A stretch of DNA of 64,000 bases from Rhodohalobacter sp. 614A (GTDB lineage: Bacteria; Bacteroidota; Rhodothermia; Balneolales; Balneolaceae). How positions within the stretch are numbered: position 1 is the stretch's first letter; every line of letters begins with the position of its first letter. The notes below the pieces were generated by a model. It was not told the origin of the DNA. It searched no databases and saw only the letters and a program-made list of their open reading frames with translations. Location: contig NZ_JAKEDS010000002.1 of assembly GCF_021462415.1 (NCBI RefSeq), positions 62,001-126,000 of the forward strand. The letters are read 5' to 3'. The translations under genes and the position numbers were made by a program. Shown piece after piece: positions 25,164 to 32,744 of this stretch.

Positions 25164-27665
25164 ATGATTGCAGAAGCAGGACGCTGGTTTTTATCCATTG
25201 CTTTTATCTCCTCTGTGTTTACGATGGTTTTGTATGCGTATGCATCCATCAAACACGATAAAAAAGCGGAGCAGATTTCAAACTGGTTATGGGGCTTGAA
25301 GGGAATTCTTGTTACGGCTGCATCCGCAGCTTTGATCTACCTGATTATGACTCACCAGTTCCAATACTTTTACGTATGGAATTATACAAGCCTCGACCTT
25401 GAACCCCAGTATCTTTTTTCAGCTTTTTACGGCGGACAGGAGGGAAGCTTTCTTCTTTGGGTTTTCTTTGCTTTTTTAGTTGGCTTGGGTCTGATCAAAT
25501 GGACGAGAAAACCTTATCGCGGGCCCGTCATGTTTGTAATGGCGATGACCCAGTTTTTCCTGCTTTCCATGATTTTAGGCTGGGATTTTGGAGTGGCAAA
25601 GATCGGAGCCTCACCATTCCGAACCATTGCCCAGGAAATGCCCAATGCTCCGTTTTTGCAAGCCAACCCCGGATTTGTACCACAGGATGGAACCGGCCTG
25701 AATGATCTCTTAAAAAGTCCCTGGATGATGATTCATCCGCCTATCATTTTTCTTGGTTTTTCTATGATGACGGTACCTTTCGCATTTGCCGTAGCATCTC
25801 TCTGGACAAAGACTTATCACGAATGGATTCGTCCGGCTTTACCGTGGACTCTTGCTGCAAATCTTTGTCTTCTGACAGCAATTTTCCTCGGAGGATATTG
25901 GGCGTATGAAACTCTTTCATTTGGCGGTTATTGGGCGTGGGACCCTGTTGAGAATGCCTCACTCGTTCCCTGGTTAATTGGTACGGCCGGTATTCATGCG
26001 ATGATCATTCAACGGAAAAGCAAGCGAGCACATAAGGCATCCATTTTCTTTGCGCTGCTGGCGTATGTTTCTGTGATCTACCAAACATTTTTGACAAGAT
26101 CCGGTGTTCTTGCCGATCAGTCCGTTCACAGTTTCGTGGATTTAGGTTTATACAATCAACTGCTTGCTTTTATTTTGATCGTAACCTTTATGGGTATTGG
26201 TTTCTATCTCTATCGATATAAAGAGCTTCCATCACCAGAAAAAGAGTCGAAGTTTTTGAGCCGGGAGTTCATGACATTTACCGGGGCCATGCTTCTGTTC
26301 ATTCTCGGTATCGTAATTATTTTGGGTACCAGTTCTCCCATTCTTGGAAAGTTATTTGTTGATAATCCCACTCCGCCGGACATTCAGTTCTACAACGACT
26401 GGAGTATGCCGATAGCCATCATCATGGCGATTACCACAGTGATTGGCCAGTATTTGTTCTGGGAAAAACATACCTGGGAAAGTCTTGCAGGAGAATTAAT
26501 TACTCCACTCTTGGTTACTTCAACCATTTCTGTTATTTCCATTGTATTAGGGAATGTGACATCGCTGTACTACATGATTTACATTTTTGCCGGCTGGTTT
26601 ACAGTGATTGGAAATGGAACTGTACTGATCAGGTTGCTGAGAAAAAACCCAAAACTCGTGGGTGGCACACTGACACACATTGGTTTTGGTTTACTTCTTC
26701 TAGGAATTATTTCGTCATCGGTTTATACCACACCAATGCTCGATAAACGAACGGAAGATTATAATCTCAGGGTAGAACAGGGAGATGTGATTGATGAAGA
26801 AGGATTTCCCATCACACAAAAAGTGGAAATGTTTGAGTTGACCATCAATCAACCCAAGCTGATCAGTGATAAATATATGGTGACATACGAGGGCTATGAA
26901 CTAAGCGATTCACCTCGTCCGGGGCAACAAAATTATCGGCTGAAATTTGAACCGATTGAAGGCGGTAATCCATTCTATCTTTCTCCGGAAGTCTATCCAA
27001 TGCTTACTTCTTCAGGGCCTAATAGTGTTGAATGGTCGGTGGATCCTCACGTTCGCACAGGATGGTTTAATGATATTTATCTCTACGTGGCGGGTAGCCA
27101 ATATGTTGAAAAGAGGAATGAAGCGGTTGAGCAGAATTCTCAAAATCAGCCAATGATTCCGGTCGGTGATGCTCAAAGTGAAGATCAGCAAGCTGAAGAA
27201 GATGTTCAAACAATAGAGTTGAGCCAAGGTGAAACGACAACAGCCGGGCCATTTCAGTTCACGTTTCAGAATTTTGTACCTGCAAGTGAAGAGTCACTTC
27301 CCGAGAATACACAAATTGGAATTCGATCTCTTATTCGAATTGAGCACGAACCTTCTGGTCGTGCATTTGAAGCGGAACCACTATTTGCCGTGTATACAGA
27401 AGATGACAGAAGTTATACCTATTCACCGCCGATTGATATCCAGGAGTGGGGAATGAGTGTTCTGTTTACCAGTGTACATCCGGAAACAGATTCCATAGAA
27501 CTCAGTGTGTATGGATTGGACGAAAACTTTGAAGAGGATTGGGTTCTTGTAGTAGCGGAACAGAAACCGTTCGTTTCCATTGTTTGGATGGGAACTTTTA
27601 TGCTTATGGCTGGTTTTTCGGTATCCATTTTTCGGCATTGGGCTCGCGAAAAGAATACTGTTTAA
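25164..27665 (+). CDS. ccmF: Cytochrome c heme lyase subunit CcmF
   Basis: CcmF is the large inner-membrane protein that attaches heme to apocytochrome c. The WWD-type loop is clear (GGYWAWDPVENASLVPWL, about residues 252-269), flanked by paired His residues and many hydrophobic helices. At 833 residues it is much longer than E. coli CcmF (about 650): the C-terminal third is a large predicted periplasmic domain with a Gln/Glu-rich stretch (about 655-685, NQPMIPVGDAQSEDQQAEED) before the final helix. The extra domain may do part of the job of the missing CcmH, but that is inference. It is the last gene of the operon and is followed by a terminator. Confidence 0.92.
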   Translation: MIAEAGRWFLSIAFISSVFTMVLYAYASIKHDKKAEQISNWLWGLKGILVTAASAALIYLIMTHQFQYFYVWNYTSLDLEPQYLFSAFYGGQEGSFLLWVFFAFLVGLGLIKWTRKPYRGPVMFVMAMTQFFLLSMILGWDFGVAKIGASPFRTIAQEMPNAPFLQANPGFVPQDGTGLNDLLKSPWMMIHPPIIFLGFSMMTVPFAFAVASLWTKTYHEWIRPALPWTLAANLCLLTAIFLGGYWAYETLSFGGYWAWDPVENASLVPWLIGTAGIHAMIIQRKSKRAHKASIFFALLAYVSVIYQTFLTRSGVLADQSVHSFVDLGLYNQLLAFILIVTFMGIGFYLYRYKELPSPEKESKFLSREFMTFTGAMLLFILGIVIILGTSSPILGKLFVDNPTPPDIQFYNDWSMPIAIIMAITTVIGQYLFWEKHTWESLAGELITPLLVTSTISVISIVLGNVTSLYYMIYIFAGWFTVIGNGTVLIRLLRKNPKLVGGTLTHIGFGLLLLGIISSSVYTTPMLDKRTEDYNLRVEQGDVIDEEGFPITQKVEMFELTINQPKLISDKYMVTYEGYELSDSPRPGQQNYRLKFEPIEGGNPFYLSPEVYPMLTSSGPNSVEWSVDPHVRTGWFNDIYLYVAGSQYVEKRNEAVEQNSQNQPMIPVGDAQSEDQQAEEDVQTIELSQGETTTAGPFQFTFQNFVPASEESLPENTQIGIRSLIRIEHEPSGRAFEAEPLFAVYTEDDRSYTYSPPIDIQEWGMSVLFTSVHPETDSIELSVYGLDENFEEDWVLVVAEQKPFVSIVWMGTFMLMAGFSVSIFRHWAREKNTV

Positions 27666-27693
27666 TTATGTACAATTGAATGAAGATTGCAGA

Positions 27694-27720
27694 AATCAGA
27701 AGTGTTTCATGCTTCTGATT
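27694..27720. terminator. Bidirectional terminator after ccmF
   Basis: A 9-bp perfect inverted repeat (AATCAGAAG at 27694-27702, CTTCTGATT at 27712-27720) with a T-rich right flank lies between the convergent ccmF and DUF2237 genes. Confidence 0.65.
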
Positions 27721-27731
27721 TTAACTGTTTG

Positions 27732-28118
27732 CTATTCAGTTTTTCGGCCTTCTTTATACGCATATTCCAAAAGTACTTCCATTGAAACTACTTCTAAAGT
27801 CAGTTCATTTGTAGCTTCGAGTACTACCAGGGGAGCCATTCCTTCATTGTAAGCTTCTTTCCATCGGGCAGCACAAAGGCACCATTTATCGCCAGGTTTC
27901 AATCCGGGAAAATTGAATTGTGGCATTGGAGTGGACAGATCATTCCCTTTGGCCTTAGAAAATTCAAGAAATTCTTCAGTCATAATAGCACATACCATAT
28001 GATCTCCACGATCGTCCTCACCCGAATCACAACATCCATTTCTGTAATAACCGGTTACTGGATCGGTACTGCAATTTTGTAAAGATTCTCCAAAAACGTT
28101 TTTCGACTGAAAGTTCAT
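27732..28118 (-). CDS. DUF2237-family protein
   Basis: This 128-residue cytoplasmic protein matches the DUF2237 pattern: NVFGESLQNCSTDPVTGYYRNGCC near the start, a DRGDHMVCAIMTEEFLEFSKAKGNDLSTP block, and FPGLKPGDKWCLCAARWKEA. Several Cys residues (residues 16, 29, 30, 43 and the WCLCAARW pair) suggest metal or redox chemistry, but no function is established. Its ATG overlaps the stop codon of the HisI-like gene by four bases (ATGA), so the two are probably made together. Confidence 0.85.
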   Translation of the reverse strand: MNFQSKNVFGESLQNCSTDPVTGYYRNGCCDSGEDDRGDHMVCAIMTEEFLEFSKAKGNDLSTPMPQFNFPGLKPGDKWCLCAARWKEAYNEGMAPLVVLEATNELTLEVVSMEVLLEYAYKEGRKTE

Positions 28119-28522
28119 TCTTCTAAAAAATCTAATTCAAGAGAGTTAGTATTGATCTTCCTGTAAAAGCATGATTTTCTATGCTTGCCATCTTTATTGG
28201 TCGTATGGCAGGCGCCATCGCCATCCAGGGTTACTTTATAAATAATTGCATCCTGATCGCAATCCACAAGAATTTCATCAATTAAAAGGGTATTCCCGGA
28301 GGTTTCACCTTTCACCCAAAACTGGTTTCTGCTGGTGCTCCAAAAAGCAGCCTTTTTATTTTTGATGGAGTAATTTAAAGCCTCGCCATTGACAGAGGCT
28401 AGCATCAAAATGTTTCCGGTTGAAGATTCCTGAACCACTACGGGCAACAAGCCATTTCGCTTTTCAAATTGCATTTGAAGTTCTGTTCCTTCTTCGAGTT
28501 GCCGGGGATTGCTCTTGTCCAT
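28115..28522 (-). CDS. hisI: HisI-like phosphoribosyl-AMP cyclohydrolase
   Basis: The protein carries the PRA-CH block: AFWSTSRNQFWVKGETSG, DEILVDCDQDAIIYKV and GACHTTNKDGKHRKSCFYR, including the zinc/magnesium-binding Cys and Asp residues. HisI opens the adenine ring of phosphoribosyl-AMP in histidine synthesis. It is a stand-alone HisI of about 135 residues, not the HisIE fusion usual in Bacteroidota, and no other his gene is near. The ATG at 28522 is preferred over a TTG at 28537. Because it is coupled to a DUF2237 gene it may serve a side role; the assignment as true histidine enzyme is likely but not certain. Confidence 0.8.
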   Translation of the reverse strand: MDKSNPRQLEEGTELQMQFEKRNGLLPVVVQESSTGNILMLASVNGEALNYSIKNKKAAFWSTSRNQFWVKGETSGNTLLIDEILVDCDQDAIIYKVTLDGDGACHTTNKDGKHRKSCFYRKINTNSLELDFLEE

Positions 28523-28636
28523 AGAAATAAGATCCAAAATTTATGTCTGACGATAAGATAAAAGATTTGAGAAGCTGTTTTTGAACAACTTTAAAAATAG
28601 AGAGGAAATGAGGTATAAATTGTAGAAAGTGGCGGA

Positions 28637-29206
28637 TTAAATACTTTCTTTAATTTGGCTGTATAGCCAGGCTCGTGCCGTTGTCCAGTCACGTTTAACC
28701 GTCGCTTCAGATACACCGAGAATGTCCGCCGTTTCTTCTACTTTATATCCGGCAAAATATCTGCATTCCACAATTCTTCCCTGGCGTTCATTCATCTTTT
28801 CAAGTCTCGTCAGGGCTTCGTCCAATGCAATCAATTCATCAGCTTTTTTTTCAGTCATATAAAATCCTTCTTCAAACTCAACCGGTTGGTTTTCTCCGCC
28901 CCGTTTCTGGCGACTTCTTTTTTTTGCATAGTTCACCAAAATCTGGCGCATAGCCCGGGCGGCCACACCAAAAAAGTGTCGCCGGCCATCCCAATCACCT
29001 TCTGGTGGAAATTTAACCAGTTTCATGTACGCTTCATGTACCAGAGCGGTGGTATTTATAGTATGCCCGGGGCGCTCCCGACGAAGTTGGTGATGAGCCA
29101 TATTCCGCAAATCATCATATACGAGCGGCAGAATTTTTTTGATAGATTCAGAATCATCTCGTACAGAGTTCAGGATTGATGTCAATTGATGCTTTTCTTC
29201 AGACAT
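28637..29206 (-). CDS. ECF-like sigma factor (TIGR02999/Sig-70_X6 type)
   Basis: This 189-residue sigma-70-family protein has region 2 (LPLVYDDLRNMAHHQLRRERPGHTINTTALVHEAYMKLV) and region 4 (LEKMNERQGRIVECRYFAGYKVEETADILGVSEATVKRDWTTARAWL). The HTINTTALVHEAY stretch is the mark of the TIGR02999 group, common in Planctomycetes, Acidobacteria and Rhodothermia. These sigma factors often sit near Ser/Thr kinases, and phosphorylation rather than an anti-sigma factor may control them. A kinase gene on the same strand lies about 3.5 kb away, and three exported-protein genes on the other strand separate them. Confidence 0.88.
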   Translation of the reverse strand: MSEEKHQLTSILNSVRDDSESIKKILPLVYDDLRNMAHHQLRRERPGHTINTTALVHEAYMKLVKFPPEGDWDGRRHFFGVAARAMRQILVNYAKKRSRQKRGGENQPVEFEEGFYMTEKKADELIALDEALTRLEKMNERQGRIVECRYFAGYKVEETADILGVSEATVKRDWTTARAWLYSQIKESI

Positions 29207-29401
29207 AAATAGAAATCTATTATTAGAGCAAATTTATACTTCAAATAACCTATAGCCTAGTAAATTAGTTCTAATATCTACCACAAACCTGATTGGTTCG
29301 CCATCAGATTTATATACTACTCCTTTAATAGGGTTGAGCTGTTTCAAACATAAATAATGCATAGCAAATAAACCATAGCCATTAATTTATGTAGATTTGA
29401 A

Positions 29402-30601
29402 ATGAGTAGAATGAGTAGAGTTAAAAATAACACGAAAGATTATAATGTCAGTCAGTTTTTTACAGTGTTAACATTGGTTTCATTATTACTTTTTGGGACC
29501 ATTTCATGTAGTGATAATTCAACAGGCACAGAACCGGATCCTAAAGAACCAGAAAGTATTTCACAGGTAGATACGGCTGTAAATAGTTTTATGAGTCAAT
29601 ACAGTGTACCGGGTTTGTCAGTAGCGATTACAAAAGACGGAAATCTGGTGTATGCAAAAAGTTACGGACATGCAGATGCAGAAAATAATGTTGAAGTGTC
29701 TAATTCCAGTCTGTTCCGTATTGCCAGTGTTTCCAAACCTATAACCGGCGTCGCTATTATGAAATTGGCAGAGGATGGTTTGTTATCACTGGATGATAAA
29801 GTTTTCGGAGAGGGGGCCCTTTTAGGTACGGAATACGGCGCAAAAGCGTACAGCGCAAATCTGAAAAATATTACGGTTAATCATTTATTGCACCACACAG
29901 CCGGCGGTTGGGTGAATGACGAGACCGATCCGATGTTCCAAAATCTTGAAATGAATAATCATGAATTAATTTCATGGGTTCTTGATAATTATACACTCTC
30001 GAATGCTCCGGGGACAGCTTATGCCTATTCCAATTTTGGATATTCATTACTTGGCAGAATTATCGAAGAGGTAACTGGCCAATCTTATGAAAATTATGTT
30101 ATAAATGAGATTCTTGGGCCCATGGGGATAAACACCATGCAAATTGGTGGTAATACAGCGGGGGAGAGAATATCGAATGAAGTTAAATACTATGGACAGC
30201 ATAGCGATAATCCTTATGGCCATAATGTGACGCGAATGGATGCTCACGGCGGGTGGATCGCTACCGCCACCGATTTGGCAAAATTTCTTGTCCGGGTTGA
30301 TGGGTTGCCCTCAAAGAGCGATGTATTACAAGCGTCAACCATACAAACTATGACAACGGGATCACAGGCAAATTCAAGCTATGCGGCTGGTTGGTCTGTA
30401 AACTCAGCAAACAACTGGTGGCATTCCGGTTCATTACCGGGGACAGCAAGCCTTATTGTGCGAAGTTCTCAAGGTTACAACTGGGTCATCTTGTGCAATA
30501 CCCGGGCTTGGGAGAATACTTTTTTTAATGATTTGGATCTTCTTATTTGGAAAGCTGTTAATGATCCTAATACTGAATGGCCGGATGTGGACTTATTTTA
30601 A
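29402..30601 (+). CDS. Lipoprotein serine hydrolase (class C beta-lactamase/PBP-like)
   Basis: The mature protein follows a lipoprotein signal ending GTISC (Cys36). The serine-beta-lactamase fold shows SxxK as S109-V-S-K112, the second element YSN in AYAYSNFGYS, and a C-terminal WWHSGSLPGTASL-type box in the place of KTG (HxG). Such outer-membrane or periplasmic proteins act as esterases, D-amino peptidases or peptidoglycan-modifying enzymes more often than as real beta-lactamases. A linker rich in Pro/Glu/Asp follows the Cys. ATG at 29402 is used; another ATG nine bases on is equally possible. Confidence 0.85.
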   Translation: MSRMSRVKNNTKDYNVSQFFTVLTLVSLLLFGTISCSDNSTGTEPDPKEPESISQVDTAVNSFMSQYSVPGLSVAITKDGNLVYAKSYGHADAENNVEVSNSSLFRIASVSKPITGVAIMKLAEDGLLSLDDKVFGEGALLGTEYGAKAYSANLKNITVNHLLHHTAGGWVNDETDPMFQNLEMNNHELISWVLDNYTLSNAPGTAYAYSNFGYSLLGRIIEEVTGQSYENYVINEILGPMGINTMQIGGNTAGERISNEVKYYGQHSDNPYGHNVTRMDAHGGWIATATDLAKFLVRVDGLPSKSDVLQASTIQTMTTGSQANSSYAAGWSVNSANNWWHSGSLPGTASLIVRSSQGYNWVILCNTRAWENTFFNDLDLLIWKAVNDPNTEWPDVDLF

Positions 30602-30751
30602 ACAGTTTTAATGTTTAAGAATCAATGATCTGTATTTTGAGATAAAGCCTGAATGAAACAAGCTTTGAACTTCTGTTACTTTTACAAAATATGGAACTTT
30701 TTTTCTGATATCTTTTAACATTTAAAAACTAACGCATAAGACATAAAAATC

Positions 30752-31222
30752 ATGAAAAAAATCTTTGTACTTACATTTATAGTTATATGCAGTATTTCTG
30801 TTGTGGACTCCGCTCAGGCTCAGGACAGAAAATTTGGAATCGGTGGTATTATTGGTGATCCCAGCGGCGTAACTGCAAAAGGCTGGCTTTCCGAATCAAC
30901 AGCTATTGCCGGTGCCTTCTCAGTTAATTTGGGAGAGGACTATTCCTGGTTTCTTCTCCAGGCAGATTTCCTGAAGCAAAATACACTTGCCGTATGGGAA
31001 GAAGCTCTTCTGCAATCGCATTTTGGAGGTGGTTTAAGAGTAGTTTCCGGAGATTACTCGGATTATGTTGCACTTCGTGCCCCGATAGGAATTGATGTAA
31101 ATGCCATTGATGCCCCCGTTGAAGTGTTTATGGAGGTGGTTCCTACCATCGATGTGGATCCCGAAATCTTTTTCTATTTTACCGGCGCAATGGGCTTCCG
31201 GTATTATTTCGGAAGTGATTGA
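30752..31222 (+). CDS. Small exported beta-rich protein, likely outer-membrane or periplasmic
   Basis: The protein has a signal peptide ending SAQAQ and a 130-residue mature part of alternating hydrophobic strands (KFGIGGIIGDPSG, GAFSVNLG, YSWFLLQADFL, FYFTGAMGFRYYFGSD), ending in an aromatic residue-rich strand as outer-membrane barrels do. I do not recognise a named family; the IGGIIGDPSGVTAKGWLS opening is common to small hypothetical proteins of Bacteroidota. It stands alone with its own terminator. Confidence 0.65.
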   Translation: MKKIFVLTFIVICSISVVDSAQAQDRKFGIGGIIGDPSGVTAKGWLSESTAIAGAFSVNLGEDYSWFLLQADFLKQNTLAVWEEALLQSHFGGGLRVVSGDYSDYVALRAPIGIDVNAIDAPVEVFMEVVPTIDVDPEIFFYFTGAMGFRYYFGSD

Positions 31223-31254
31223 TATCCCTTTTACAGAAATACTATTATAATTTC

Positions 31255-31287
31255 AAAACCCCGGCATTTAATGTCGGGGTTTTTTTA
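31255..31287 (+). terminator. Rho-independent terminator
   Basis: The perfect inverted pair AAAACCCCG (31255-31263) and CGGGGTTTT (31275-31283) is followed by a T-run. It lies 32 bases after the exported beta-rich protein gene. Confidence 0.85.
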
Positions 31288-31407
31288 TTTCTTCAGATTT
31301 TATGAGCCATTATGGAGTTTGTTGTTGCATAGACCAAATGGATAACCACATATCAACCGAGGTGGATGTCCATATCTACAGACGATTAATTATAAAGATG
31401 ACTATCT

Positions 31408-32742
31408 ATGCGATCACAGTTTACAACTATTGCTTTATTGAAGAAATTAGCTGCAAATGGACTATTCTTTTTGTTGGCATTTATGCTCATAACATGCTCC
31501 GACAATCCAGGCAGCCCAAATTCGGAGCCTGAGCCGGAACCAGAGCCTAAGCCTACTCCCGAAGTGACAGTTGGGAATTTAGACATAACTACTGTTACAA
31601 CAGGATTGGATCCTGATCCGAGAGGGTATACCGTTCTTGTCGAAAATGGGGAAAGCATAGATGCAGGCCCCAATGAAGTTTTTACACTCGAGGAGATTGA
31701 TGAAGGGACGTATTCAGTAGAATTGAGTGATGTGGAGGAACATTGTACCGTCCAAAGTGCAAATCCTGTATCTGTGGAAATTGTGGCAGAGCAGACATCC
31801 ACAGTTGAGTTTGAAATTGAATGTGCAGGTATTTTCCGGGAAAAAGTAGTTTTCTTCAGAAATGGTACACAGAGTGCAAAAACCGGGTATTCGCTGGCAC
31901 AGCAAAGCTATTATGCAATGAACTATGATGGTTCAGAACTGGAAAGAGTGAAGGATTTAAATTTTGATGGACGAATTAATTTCTCATCAGATATTTCACC
32001 GGACGGCACAAAAATGGCTGTTATTTATATGGAAGACAGAGAATTTGATTCTCGGATCGGTATTATCAATGCTTATGATGATGAATTGATTTTCCTCAAT
32101 GATCTGGAATCGGATGTCTCATATTTTTACCCGGTTTTTTCTCCGGATGGAAGCAAGATTGCGTACATAAAAACCAGCGATTCATCTACAAAAAGAGATA
32201 TCTATATAATGGACTCAGATGGAACAAATATTGTTCAGGTTACAACATCAGGTGCGCTTGAGGAAAACCTGAATTGGTCGGCCGACGGTTCAAAAATTAT
32301 ATTTGAACGTTCAACGAAGGATTATAAATATCAGGGGATTTATTCAGTCAATACAGATGGAACCGGAGAGAAGCTGATAACTGATTCAGAAATGGAATTT
32401 ACAGATCCGGTATGGTCGCCAAATGGTGATAAAATTGCAGTCGTAGGTTCCCAATTTGAACCGTATTATTACAATGAGGTGTTTGTGATGAACCCGGACG
32501 GAACAAATATCCAAAAAATAGCGAGTAAGGAGGGACAAAGCATCTATTACAGCGGTTTAAAATGGTCGCCGGATGGTACTAAGATTTATTTCTTATCGAA
32601 CAGAGATGGTCAGCCGGATGCTGAGTTTGGATATGCTTATGCCTCCAAGGATATATTCATGGTAAATGCTGATGGCTCAAACCTTGTAAACATAACGAAC
32701 ACACCACAGGTTGATGAATCAAACCTCATGCTGACACCATGA
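31408..32742 (+). CDS. TolB-like beta-propeller lipoprotein
   Basis: A long lipoprotein signal (LLAFMLITCSDN, Cys near residue 30) is followed by a Pro/Glu linker (repeated EP and KP), a beta-sandwich region (about 50-130) and then repeated PD40/WD40 blades: FSPDGSKIAYIKT, WSADGSKIIFER, WSPNGDKIAVVG, WSPDGTKIYFLS. At least five to six blades are visible, ending with NADGSNLVNITNTP. It resembles TolB-type periplasmic propellers, but lacks the tol operon context, so it is more likely a surface or envelope binding protein. Its stop is two bases from the convergent kinase gene. Confidence 0.8.
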   Translation: MRSQFTTIALLKKLAANGLFFLLAFMLITCSDNPGSPNSEPEPEPEPKPTPEVTVGNLDITTVTTGLDPDPRGYTVLVENGESIDAGPNEVFTLEEIDEGTYSVELSDVEEHCTVQSANPVSVEIVAEQTSTVEFEIECAGIFREKVVFFRNGTQSAKTGYSLAQQSYYAMNYDGSELERVKDLNFDGRINFSSDISPDGTKMAVIYMEDREFDSRIGIINAYDDELIFLNDLESDVSYFYPVFSPDGSKIAYIKTSDSSTKRDIYIMDSDGTNIVQVTTSGALEENLNWSADGSKIIFERSTKDYKYQGIYSVNTDGTGEKLITDSEMEFTDPVWSPNGDKIAVVGSQFEPYYYNEVFVMNPDGTNIQKIASKEGQSIYYSGLKWSPDGTKIYFLSNRDGQPDAEFGYAYASKDIFMVNADGSNLVNITNTPQVDESNLMLTP

Positions 32743-32744
32743 GG

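Noticed and set aside
29402-30601. Antibiotic-resistance beta-lactamase
   Set aside because: The SxxK and YSN motifs fit the broad serine-hydrolase group, the KTG box is replaced by HSG, and the protein is a lipoprotein; resistance cannot be claimed.
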